From Bacteroides sp. (GTDB lineage Bacteria > Bacillota > Clostridia > Oscillospirales > Ruminococcaceae): DNA of 48,614 nt. Position numbers and translations under genes: made by a program. Position 1 is the stretch's first letter; each line of letters opens with the position of its first letter. A model generated the notes under the pieces. That model saw nothing but the letters and a program-made list of their open reading frames with translations. It was not told the origin of the DNA and did not search any database. Positions 17,931-25,068 of the stretch are shown here, piece by piece. The stretch lies in assembly GCA_023663265.1 (NCBI GenBank), contig JAMPHV010000011.1, positions 1 through 48,614 on the forward strand, in the 5' to 3' direction.

Positions 17931-18395
17931 CAGTCTTATATTCGGCTGTTGGTTGCAATTTTGGAAGAACGAAACAATGGTGCGGTTATTTTTAATTTAC
18001 AATAAGGCTTTTATCGTAATTTAAAATTAATCGGGGTGATAAAAATTACCCGATATTTCCTGCCCATACGGTGGAGTTTTAAGAAATAAGAACGAGGCTG
18101 TCGTATAACAAGAACGTTGTTCCCATAGGCTCGGCGCAGGTCTTTTCGGCAAAATTTTCCGCACGCCGTTCCTATAAGAACAGGTTCAAAGCCACAAACA
18201 AAGATTTAGTCCGGCACTGCGTTTACTTTATATACGTCCGATGAAGGTCGGCAAGCGTTATATAAGGGCATAAATTTGCCGAGTAAGCGCTTTTCCCGAA
18301 TTATTAAGGGAAAATTGCGGATCAAAGGTCCGCAGGGTGCTTGGGCGCACTTTGACGCAAAGCGGCAAGGTGCTAAACAGCAGGAGGGTTACAGA
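17931..18395 (+). other. 465-nt rpsD-rpoA gap with a long imperfect hairpin; no gene seen
   Basis: An in-frame extension of rpoA from 18276 has no RBS, and no other credible ORF is present. The main structure is 18119-18181: GTTC-(cc)-ATAGG and GGCG on the left pair with CGCC and CCTAT-(aa)-GAAC on the right, with an inner CGG/CCG. The GTTC arm at 18119 could instead pair with GAAC at 18112, and GAAC at 18178 with GTTC at 18184, so two exclusive folds are possible. A weaker stem is at 18031-18054. No good promoter was found. Confidence 0.4.
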
Positions 18396-19352
18396 ATGCT
18401 TGAAAAAATTGAAAAGCCGGAAATAGAAACCGTAAAGCTCAAGCCCGACGGTAAATACGGAATGTTTACCTTAGAGCCGTTGGAGTGCGGTTTCGGCAAC
18501 ACGCTGGGCAACAGTCTCAGACGTGTATTGCTCTCCTCTTTGCCCGGAGTTGCGGTTACAAGCGTTAAGATCGACGGGGTACAGCATGAATTTTCCACTA
18601 TCCCCGGAGTTAAGGAAGACGTAACCGAAATAATTCTGAATATTAAAGGTTTAATAGCTAAAATGTACGGCGAAAGCCCCAAGACGGTTTACATTGAAGC
18701 AAACGGCGAATGCGAGGTGTTGGCGGGCGACATCAAGACCGACAGCGAGATCGAGATACTCGATCCCGGTATGCACATCGCCACACTTACAGCAGGCGCA
18801 AAGCTCTATATGGAGCTTACTTTTGACAGAGGCAGAGGTTATGTAAGTGCTGAAAAGAACAAGTCAAAAATGGTACAGCCCCCGATCGGAGTGATTGCGG
18901 TTGACAGCATTTACACACCTGTTCTTAAGGTAAATTATTCTGTTGAAAACACTCGAGTAGGACAGCGCACCGACTTCGACAAGCTTATCATCGAGGTCTG
19001 GACGGACGGAACGATCTCCGCTAAGGAAGCGGTAAGCTATGCCGCCAAGGTACTTTGCGAGCATCTGCAATTATTTGTGGAGCTTTCCGACGAAGCTAAC
19101 CAACCCGAGCTTATGGTTGAAAAGGACGACAAGAGCAAGGACAAGATACTTGAAATGACTATCGAGGATTTGGAGCTGTCTGTGCGTTCCTTCAACTGCC
19201 TAAAGCGCGCTAACATCAATACCGTGGACGACCTTATAACCAAGTCGCCCGAGGAAATGATGAAGGTACGTAATTTGGGCAAAAAATCCTTTGACGAGGT
19301 AAGAGCCAAGCTCAATTCTTTGGGCTTTGACCTTGCGGAGCCCGAGGAATAA
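18396..19352 (+). CDS. rpoA: RNA polymerase alpha subunit
   Basis: Dimerises to scaffold beta and beta-prime; the C-terminal domain binds UP elements and activators. 318 aa from the ATG at 18396 (RBS CAGGAGGG). The start at 18276 of the longer frame adds 40 non-conserved basic residues. N-terminal domain about 1-230 ([20 protein letters not shown]); C-terminal domain about 250-315 with [20 protein letters not shown] and the HhH-like [12 protein letters not shown]. Confidence 0.97.
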   Translation: MLEKIEKPEIETVKLKPDGKYGMFTLEPLECGFGNTLGNSLRRVLLSSLPGVAVTSVKIDGVQHEFSTIPGVKEDVTEIILNIKGLIAKMYGESPKTVYIEANGECEVLAGDIKTDSEIEILDPGMHIATLTAGAKLYMELTFDRGRGYVSAEKNKSKMVQPPIGVIAVDSIYTPVLKVNYSVENTRVGQRTDFDKLIIEVWTDGTISAKEAVSYAAKVLCEHLQLFVELSDEANQPELMVEKDDKSKDKILEMTIEDLELSVRSFNCLKRANINTVDDLITKSPEEMMKVRNLGKKSFDEVRAKLNSLGFDLAEPEE

Positions 19353-19489
19353 GATTTTTAACGCCCTCGGCGGATATTTGTATCGGCTGACGGCAGCGGG
19401 GAACCGTCTTCAAGGGACAATGCGCGCGTCTTTTCGGCAAGGTATTTGAAGACAGGCTCCGAACTCTGTACGGAAAGGAGCATAAGCCA

Positions 19490-19825
19490 ATGAGAAAACT
19501 GGGAAGAACCAGCGATCATAGAAAAGCAATGCTTAGAGCTATGGTAACGTTCCTGCTTGAAAACGGCAAGATCGAAACCACGGTCACAAGAGCAAAGGAA
19601 GTAAGAAGCGAGGCTGAGAAGATGATCACCCTCGGCAAAAACGGGGACCTTCACAGCAAGCGCCAGGTATTCGCTTACATCACCAAGGAGGAGGTCAGCA
19701 AAAAGCTGTTTGACGAGATATCCCCCAAGTATAAGGATGTAAAGGGCGGATATACCAGGATCATCAAGGTAGGTCCCAGACGCGGAGACGCGGCTGAAAT
19801 GGCTATTATCGAGCTGGTCTTATAA
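19490..19825 (+). CDS. rplQ: Ribosomal protein L17 (bL17)
   Basis: Exit-tunnel rim protein. 111 aa: [20 protein letters not shown], the standard start, and a standard C terminus [20 protein letters not shown]. Last gene of the cluster. The ecfA-ecfT-truA-rplM-rpsI block that follows in many Firmicutes is absent here; a terminator comes instead. Confidence 0.97.
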   Translation: MRKLGRTSDHRKAMLRAMVTFLLENGKIETTVTRAKEVRSEAEKMITLGKNGDLHSKRQVFAYITKEEVSKKLFDEISPKYKDVKGGYTRIIKVGPRRGDAAEMAIIELVL

Positions 19826-19848
19826 TTGGTTTGTATCAATCAGGAACG

Positions 19849-19885
19849 GATCGCCGAGTGATCGGCGGTCTGTTTTTGTTTTTTT
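19849..19885 (+). terminator. Intrinsic terminator of the ribosomal cluster
   Basis: GATCGCCG pairs with CGGCGGTC (one G-U), loop AGTGAT, followed by TGTTTTTGTTTTTTT. It lies 23 nt after the rplQ stop. Confidence 0.85.
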
Positions 19886-19889
19886 AGAG

Positions 19890-19917
19890 TTGACTTTGGG
19901 AAATAAAGTGATACATT
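19890..19917 (+). promoter_or_regulatory. Possible promoter of the 51-aa gene
   Basis: TTGACT (19890-19895), 16-nt spacer, TACATT (19912-19917). The predicted start would fall inside or right at the GGGAGG ribosome-binding site, which weakens the call. Confidence 0.35.
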
Positions 19918-19935
19918 TTAGGGAGGTAATATGAA

Positions 19936-20091
19936 ATGTCGGAAAGGGAGCTTTTTATCAATGATAATGTAGTTATACCAGACTACATTAAGTCAATGTC
20001 GCTTGAAGAAATAGAAACGGAAATTGCGCGGCTCGAAGCGGAAGCTGCAAAGGAAAAAGAAAGAATTTTAAAATCCGCAAAAAAGGCATAG
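19936..20091 (+). CDS. Small acidic/basic coiled-coil protein, 51 aa
   Basis: MSERELFINDNVVIPDYIKS, then a Glu/Lys/Ala-rich helix (residues 22-51, ETEIARLEAEAAKEKERILK) with heptad-like spacing, so probably a coiled coil. Strong RBS GGGAGG 9 nt upstream and a terminator 13 nt downstream, so a single-gene transcript flanked by terminators. An ATG 5 bases earlier gives only a 13-codon frame. No recognised family, no membrane segment. The clean RBS and terminator make a real gene likely; its function is unknown. Confidence 0.7.
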   Translation: MSERELFINDNVVIPDYIKSMSLEEIETEIARLEAEAAKEKERILKSAKKA

Positions 20092-20104
20092 CTCGGATAT
20101 ATGT

Positions 20105-20131
20105 GCGTCTGCGTCAAGCGGGCGCTTTTTT
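20105..20131 (+). terminator. Intrinsic terminator of the 51-aa gene
   Basis: GCGTCTGC pairs with GCGGGCGC (two G-U pairs), loop GTCAA, then TTTTTT. A second T-run follows at 20138-20144. Confidence 0.75.
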
Positions 20132-20151
20132 GTAATATTTTTTTCACATGG

Positions 20152-20180
20152 TTGACATATTATATAAAAATTGGTATAAT
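20152..20180 (+). promoter_or_regulatory. Strong sigma-A promoter of the glycosyltransferase pair
   Basis: TTGACA (20152-20157), 17-nt spacer, TATAAT (20175-20180): consensus at both hexamers. The start near 20187 lies after the ATG at 20148, so that ATG cannot be the start of the downstream gene. Confidence 0.85.
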
Positions 20181-20243
20181 AAAAAAGTATACGGACATGA
20201 TATATTATTACTCTATGCTATTTTCCGAAAAGTGGTGATCATA

Positions 20244-21206
20244 TTGGAGCATTTGCTGTCGCTGGTGGTTCCCTGCTATAATGAAGAAGAAAACATACGT
20301 CGGTTTTATGAGGCTGTTTCGGAGCAGTATGAGCGTCTCGAGGGCTTGGGCGTAAAAACAGAAATAATATTTGTGGACGACGGCTCCTCCGACAAAACGG
20401 TCGATGAGGTTTACGCGCTTAGGTCTTACGCTCCCGAGGTAAAGCTTGTGGAGCTGTCAAGAAATTTCGGAAAGGAAGCGGCGATGTATGCGGGCTTGGT
20501 CGAGTCGTCGGGCGATCTGACGGCGATAATAGACGCGGACATGCAGGACCCGCCCTCGCTGCTGTGCGAAATGGCGGAGCCGATAATACGGGGAGAATAC
20601 GACTGCGTGGCGACAAGACGCGTTTCAAGAAAGGGCGAGCCTCCGATACGTTCATTTTTTGCAAGGCGCTTTTATAAATTGATGAACAGGCTTTCCGATG
20701 TGCAGCTTATGGACGGAGCAAGAGATTTTCGGGTAATGAGCCGCGAAATGGTGGAGGCAATACTTGCGGTATCGGAGCGCAACCGTTTCTCGAAAGGGAT
20801 ATTCGCATGGGTCGGATTTAAGACCAAGTGGCTGGAATATGAAAATATCGAGCGCGCGGCGGGAGAGACGAAATGGTCGTTTTTTAAGCTGTTTGTTTAT
20901 GCGGTGGACGGAATGATAGCCTTTTCGACTAAGCCGTTGGCTATGACATCCTTTGTGGGGCTGCTCTTCTGTTTTATATCCCTGCTTCTGATAATTCTTA
21001 TTATTGTCCGAAAGCTTATATTCGGCGATCCCGTTGACGGTTGGCCCTCTATGGCATGCATTGTTTTTTTCGTGGCGGGAATACAGCTTTTTTGTATAGG
21101 GATAGTGGGACTTTATGTTTCAAAGACGTATACCGAATCGAAAAGGAGACCTGTTTTTATTAAGAGACAGCCGCGCAGAAAAAAAGAGGATAAAGAAAAT
21201 CAATAA
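20244..21206 (+). CDS. Polyprenyl-phosphate glycosyltransferase, GT2 (GtrB/DPM1-like)
   Basis: Transfers a sugar from a nucleotide donor to a membrane lipid phosphate at the cytoplasmic face. About 320 aa from a TTG at 20244 (GGTGAT 5 nt upstream); the longer frame from 20148 starts before the promoter and is refuted. Residues 6-14 SLVVPCYNEEEN-type nucleotide site, DDGSSD at 45-50, DADMQD at 97-102 (metal site), and ERAAGETKWSFFKL near 203-216 are the DPM1/GtrB signature. Two membrane helices at about 232-256 and 269-294, then a basic tail. The next gene is a GT-C enzyme, the type that uses such lipid-linked sugars. The sugar is unknown. Confidence 0.9.
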   Translation: MEHLLSLVVPCYNEEENIRRFYEAVSEQYERLEGLGVKTEIIFVDDGSSDKTVDEVYALRSYAPEVKLVELSRNFGKEAAMYAGLVESSGDLTAIIDADMQDPPSLLCEMAEPIIRGEYDCVATRRVSRKGEPPIRSFFARRFYKLMNRLSDVQLMDGARDFRVMSREMVEAILAVSERNRFSKGIFAWVGFKTKWLEYENIERAAGETKWSFFKLFVYAVDGMIAFSTKPLAMTSFVGLLFCFISLLLIILIIVRKLIFGDPVDGWPSMACIVFFVAGIQLFCIGIVGLYVSKTYTESKRRPVFIKRQPRRKKEDKENQ

Positions 21207-21251
21207 AGGAAAAACGGTATCGGTGAATGAAGACAAAAGAAAAAGCTCGTA

Positions 21252-21277
21252 ATATATATATATATATATATATATAT
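21252..21277 (+). repeat. (AT)13 microsatellite, candidate phase-variation tract
   Basis: Thirteen uninterrupted AT units. They lie inside the likely 5' coding end of the next gene. From the ATG at 21227 (reading MKTKEKARN, then alternating Ile/Tyr) the frame stops at 21287. Removing one unit or adding two would connect that start to the main frame through a hydrophobic stretch. Confidence 0.75.
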
Positions 21278-21312
21278 CATTATTTTTAATTATTGCATTA
21301 TGTAATATTGTA

Positions 21313-23007
21313 ATGTTTTTTGCTTTTGAGAGCAAAAAACAGCCGCATTTGGATGAAGTGTTGTCATACGGTCTTTCAAACAGCTTTGAGAAACCGTTTT
21401 TATTTATTTGGGATATAGGCTTGGGGGAACCGGGTTCCGAATCGAGGACGTATATACTTGAAGAGGGGGAAGAGGACCCTTTTTACACAGATAAAGGCAA
21501 TTTCTTTTACGAACAGTGGCACAGCGGCGCGGAATTCAAGGATTATCTGACCGTACAGGGGGGCGAGCGATTCAATTATTCAAGCGTGTACTATAATCAA
21601 ACCTGCGACGTACATCCGCCGCTGTATTATTTTATTCTGCACACGGTGTGTTCTTTTTTCCCAAATACCTTTTCAAAATGGTTCAGCGCCTCTATAAACC
21701 TTTTGTTTTATTCCTTATCGCTGTTTACTCTGTTTTTTATCGGAAGGCGTGTTTTGAGATCGGATAAAAAGGCGCTGCTGGCGGTCGCCGTGTGGGGACT
21801 GTCAAGGGCGGGAATAAGCAACGCCGTATTTTTGCGAATGTATATGCTTATGACCTTTCTTGTCCTGCTGTTGGTATACCTAAATATCGTTTTGATCGAA
21901 AAATACAGCGTAAAATATCTTGTGTTGATATTCGCGGTCAATATAATGGGCTTTCTGACCCAGTATTATTTCTATATTTTTTCGTTTTTTCTGACAGGGT
22001 CGGTATGCGTTTATATGCTGTTAAAAAAGCGAATAAAACAGCTTATACCGTATTCTTTATCCGTGCTTGGAGCCGTGGCGGCGGCGCTTGCTTTTTATCC
22101 CGCAGCGCTGACGCACCTTACAAACGGGGTGTACACGGAGAACACAACAAACGGACTGACGAATTTATTCGGAAAAAATGAGCTTTTGGTATATCTTTTG
22201 CAGGATTTTACGGGACTTGCGACTTATGATAATTCGCTGCTTGCCGATCTGCTTCCCGCTGCGTTGATCATATTGCTGCTGCTTTTTTGGATTCGTATAT
22301 GCAAAAGGGATATAAACAAAAAAGAAAAGCTTACGGAGCTGATCCGCAGTCTGCCCGCCGACTATACGATCCTAACGGTATCAACGGCGCTTTCGGCTTG
22401 GGTCACCTTGGCTCTTTGCCCGTATATGCCGTTTTTCTGTGACAGATACATATTTGCTCAGCTTCCGTTATTCTCTCTGCTGTTTACGGATATAATATGC
22501 TTTGTATGCAATAAGGCGGCGGGAAAGCTTAAGAAAGGAAAATACGGCTTTATATCCGCCGTGGCGGCGCTTGCCGTTTTTACGGTATTGAGCGACACTT
22601 TAAACGAAAACAGATTTCTGGGTATAACGCGCAATTCGCCCGAGACAGAGCAAAAGGTCGAGAGTATAGTTGACGGCGGGATAATTTATTATGTCGCGGA
22701 CAAGGAATACAGGATACATATATTTGCTCCGCTTTTAATGAATACGGCAAAGGTTTATGCCGCGCATGAGCTCGATGATTCACTGATCGGCAGGATCAAC
22801 GATAACGAGATAAACGCCGAAACGGTATATTTGATGTTTGAGGCAGTTTCGGAATACAAAAACGGAGCTTATATATCTTTAAACAAGGCAAGCATAGATT
22901 TCGCTTTGAGCGAGGGATTACACTGCGATTTTGAATTTGTGGACGATTTTTACTACGGAAATAATAAGAGCGGCGATTTGTACCACTTGTACAAGGTGAA
23001 CTATTAA
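21313..23007 (+). CDS. GT-C membrane glycosyltransferase (PMT/GT39-like), N terminus out of frame here
   Basis: 564 aa from the first ATG of the open frame, 9-11 hydrophobic segments. LDEVLSYG (about residue 13-20) is the acidic catalytic motif in the first outside loop, and DVHPPLYYF (about 100) is typical of PMT_2-type enzymes, which move sugar from a lipid carrier onto an acceptor outside the membrane. Such proteins begin with a short cytoplasmic tail and a membrane helix before LDE, but this ATG lacks that helix and an RBS. In the same frame just upstream lies SLFLIIALCNIV, and further up, across the (AT)13 tract, the ATG at 21227. The probable true gene is 21227-23007, interrupted by a frame change, off in this copy or a sequencing error. 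20 nt after the GT2 gene: same operon. Confidence 0.8.
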   Translation: MFFAFESKKQPHLDEVLSYGLSNSFEKPFLFIWDIGLGEPGSESRTYILEEGEEDPFYTDKGNFFYEQWHSGAEFKDYLTVQGGERFNYSSVYYNQTCDVHPPLYYFILHTVCSFFPNTFSKWFSASINLLFYSLSLFTLFFIGRRVLRSDKKALLAVAVWGLSRAGISNAVFLRMYMLMTFLVLLLVYLNIVLIEKYSVKYLVLIFAVNIMGFLTQYYFYIFSFFLTGSVCVYMLLKKRIKQLIPYSLSVLGAVAAALAFYPAALTHLTNGVYTENTTNGLTNLFGKNELLVYLLQDFTGLATYDNSLLADLLPAALIILLLLFWIRICKRDINKKEKLTELIRSLPADYTILTVSTALSAWVTLALCPYMPFFCDRYIFAQLPLFSLLFTDIICFVCNKAAGKLKKGKYGFISAVAALAVFTVLSDTLNENRFLGITRNSPETEQKVESIVDGGIIYYVADKEYRIHIFAPLLMNTAKVYAAHELDDSLIGRINDNEINAETVYLMFEAVSEYKNGAYISLNKASIDFALSEGLHCDFEFVDDFYYGNNKSGDLYHLYKVNY

Positions 23008-23043
23008 GAGGGTGTAAAAAAACTATCCCAAAACTAAGAAATT

Positions 23044-23068
23044 GATAATTGACAATTGATAATTGTCA
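23044..23068 (+). repeat. AT-rich palindrome preceding a terminator (dispersed unit, copy A)
   Basis: AATTGACAATT, 3-nt loop, AATTGTCAATT: a perfect 11-bp inverted repeat. A related sequence (TATCAATTATCAATTGTCAATT) precedes the terminator at 40649, so palindrome plus terminator form a repeated unit. Confidence 0.6.
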
Positions 23069-23079
23069 ATTATTATAAC

Positions 23080-23114
23080 AAAAAAACGACCTGTTTCCGA
23101 CAGGTCGTTTTTTT
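23080..23114. terminator. Bidirectional terminator after the GT-C gene (copy A)
   Basis: AAAAAACGACCTGT, loop TTCCG, ACAGGTCGTTTTTTT: stem of 14 bp with A-run before and T-run after, so usable in both directions. Same core as 40649-40679 and 48418-48451. Confidence 0.85.
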
Positions 23115-23140
23115 ACAGCCCCTTTTTATTTTATCCCAAC

Positions 23141-23170
23141 TGAATAATTTCCCCGAAACAAGAGAAACTA
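23141..23170 (+). promoter_or_regulatory. Candidate sigma-G/F-type promoter of the spoVA operon
   Basis: TGAATA (23141-23146), 17-nt spacer, GAAACTA (23164-23170). The -35 fits the forespore consensus and the -10 partly fits CATnnTA. There is no sigma-A promoter as good. The start would be about 36 nt before the spoVAC ATG. Confidence 0.4.
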
Positions 23171-23212
23171 AAGCAAGATCAACGAAATAATCGAAAGGTA
23201 AGGAACGCACAA

Positions 23213-23659
23213 ATGAAAATGACCAATACGGAATACGACAAGCTTGCAAAAAAACATTCGCCCAACACGAAGCTTTATCTGACGCTGCCAAAGGCGTTTG
23301 TGATAGGCGGGCTGATATGCTGTCTGGGGCAGGCGCTTTTTAACCTTTACACCTACTGGGGACTTTCCGAAATGAACGCCCGCTCGGTGACGTCGATAAC
23401 GCTTATATTTTTGAGCGCGCTGCTTACGGGGCTTAAGCTGTACGATAAGATAGCCAAGCACGGCGGCGCGGGTACGCTGGTCCCGATCACGGGCTTCGCC
23501 AACTCGGTGGTCGCCCCCGCCTTGGAGTTTAAGACAGAGGGCTTTATTTTGGGGACAGCCGCAAAAATGTTTATCATAGCGGGTCCCGTTATCGTTTACG
23601 GAATTTTGACCTCCGTGCTTTACGGAATTATTTTATACGTTTTTCAGATAATGCAGTGA
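23213..23659 (+). CDS. spoVAC: Stage V sporulation protein AC
   Basis: Membrane channel component for dipicolinic acid uptake into the forespore and release at germination. 148 aa, four hydrophobic segments. GHGGAGTLVPITGFANSVVA-type core (KHGGAGTLVPITGFANSVVA, about 83-102) and AALEFK-type APALEFKTEGFILG are typical of the family. RBS AAGGA 8 nt upstream of the ATG. First of three genes; spoVAA, AB and AF are not present, as in many Clostridia. Confidence 0.95.
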   Translation: MKMTNTEYDKLAKKHSPNTKLYLTLPKAFVIGGLICCLGQALFNLYTYWGLSEMNARSVTSITLIFLSALLTGLKLYDKIAKHGGAGTLVPITGFANSVVAPALEFKTEGFILGTAAKMFIIAGPVIVYGILTSVLYGIILYVFQIMQ

Positions 23660-23672
23660 AAGGAAAAAAACA

Positions 23673-24683
23673 ATGTCCAATCTTATAAAAGACGGTACCG
23701 TAAATCTGAGCACAGCTCCGAGTATTGCCTCCTACGCCGCCGCGGTGGGGAAAAAGGAGGGCGAGGGTCCGCTGGCGAGCTGTTTTGATTATATAGCCGA
23801 GGACGTGACACTCGGAGAAAACAGTTGGGAAAAAAGCGAGAGCAAGCTTCAGCAGTACGCCTTCACCAACGCCTTGAGCAAGGGGAATTTTTCCGAGAGC
23901 GATATGGATTTTCTCTTCGCGGGCGATCTGCTGAATCAGTGCGTAGCCTCGGCTTACGGCGCAAGAGATACGAGCATACCGTTTTTCGGCTTGTTCGGCG
24001 CCTGTTCCACCATGGCGGAAAGTCTGTCGCTGGCTTCGATCTTTGTGGACAGCGGCACCGCAGTGAACGCCGCCGCCGTTACATCATCGCACTTTTGTTC
24101 AGCCGAAAGGCAGTTTCGTCTTCCCGTAAACTACGGCGGTCAGCGCACGCCCACCGCCCAGTGGACGGCGACCGCCGCGGGCTGCGCGATCGTTTCGCCG
24201 CACGGCGCTCCGCCCTACGTCAAGGCGGTAACGGTAGGAAAAATAAAGGATATGGGCGTTACGGACGCCAACAATATGGGCGCGGCAATGGCGACCGCCG
24301 CCTATGATACGATTTCGCGCCACCTTTCAAACACAAATCAGAGCATCGACGCATTCGATCTGATCCTTACGGGAGATTTGGGGCAGGTGGGCAGCGATAT
24401 ACTGATCGAGCTTTTTCAAAAGGACAACGTGGATATCTCGGGAAAGCACAACGACTGCGGTCTTATGCTTTACGACCTTAAAGGTCAGGACGTGCATGCG
24501 GGCGGCTCGGGCTGCGGGTGCAGCGCGTCGGTGCTTTGCGGTCACATTCTTCCCGAGATCGCCAAGGGGAATATAAAAAACGTTCTCTTTGCCGCAACGG
24601 GAGCGCTTATGTCGCCCACAATAGTTCAGCAGGGCGAAAGCATTCCCGGGATAAGCCACGCGGTCCATATCTCATCGTTCTGA
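23673..24683 (+). CDS. spoVAD: Stage V sporulation protein AD
   Basis: Thiolase-fold protein that binds dipicolinic acid and sits on the outside of the inner forespore membrane. 336 aa, no membrane segment. DFLFAGDLLNQCVASAYGAR and LFGACSTMAESLSLASI are the conserved segments, ending in SHAVHISSF. 13 nt after spoVAC and 12 nt before spoVAE, so one operon. Expression in the forespore is expected from family knowledge. Confidence 0.96.
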   Translation: MSNLIKDGTVNLSTAPSIASYAAAVGKKEGEGPLASCFDYIAEDVTLGENSWEKSESKLQQYAFTNALSKGNFSESDMDFLFAGDLLNQCVASAYGARDTSIPFFGLFGACSTMAESLSLASIFVDSGTAVNAAAVTSSHFCSAERQFRLPVNYGGQRTPTAQWTATAAGCAIVSPHGAPPYVKAVTVGKIKDMGVTDANNMGAAMATAAYDTISRHLSNTNQSIDAFDLILTGDLGQVGSDILIELFQKDNVDISGKHNDCGLMLYDLKGQDVHAGGSGCGCSASVLCGHILPEIAKGNIKNVLFAATGALMSPTIVQQGESIPGISHAVHISSF

Positions 24684-24695
24684 AAGGAAAATCTT

Positions 24696-25067
24696 ATGGA
24701 AAGCTTTATGGAATATTTTTGGGCTTTTGTGATAGGCGGAGGCTTCTGTCTCATAGGACAGCTTCTGATCGACCTTACCAAGCTTACCCCCGCGCGCATA
24801 CTTGTTATATACGTCATTGCGGGAGTGGTGCTGGGCGGCTGCGGCGTTTACGAACCGTTGGTGGAATTTGCGGGTGCGGGAGCTACCGTGCCGCTGACGG
24901 GCTTCGGCTACGCTCTTTCCAAGGGTGTAAAGACTGCCGTTCAAGAGGACGGGCTTCTCGGAGCCTTTACGGGAGGCTTTACGGCGGGCGCGGCGGGTCT
25001 TACCGCAGCGGTGGTGTTCGGGCTTATCGTGGCGCGGTGCTTTAAGCGCGGAGATAAGATGAGTTAA
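24696..25067 (+). CDS. spoVAE: Stage V sporulation protein AE (AEb type)
   Basis: Small membrane protein completing the DPA channel set. 123 aa with four hydrophobic segments; GAGATVPLTGFGYALSKGVK (about 57-76) mirrors the matching part of SpoVAC, showing the two are homologous. It ends one base from the convergent beta-mannosidase stop, so no terminator fits between the genes, and the two transcripts must overlap. Confidence 0.95.
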   Translation: MESFMEYFWAFVIGGGFCLIGQLLIDLTKLTPARILVIYVIAGVVLGGCGVYEPLVEFAGAGATVPLTGFGYALSKGVKTAVQEDGLLGAFTGGFTAGAAGLTAAVVFGLIVARCFKRGDKMS

Positions 25068-25068
25068 G

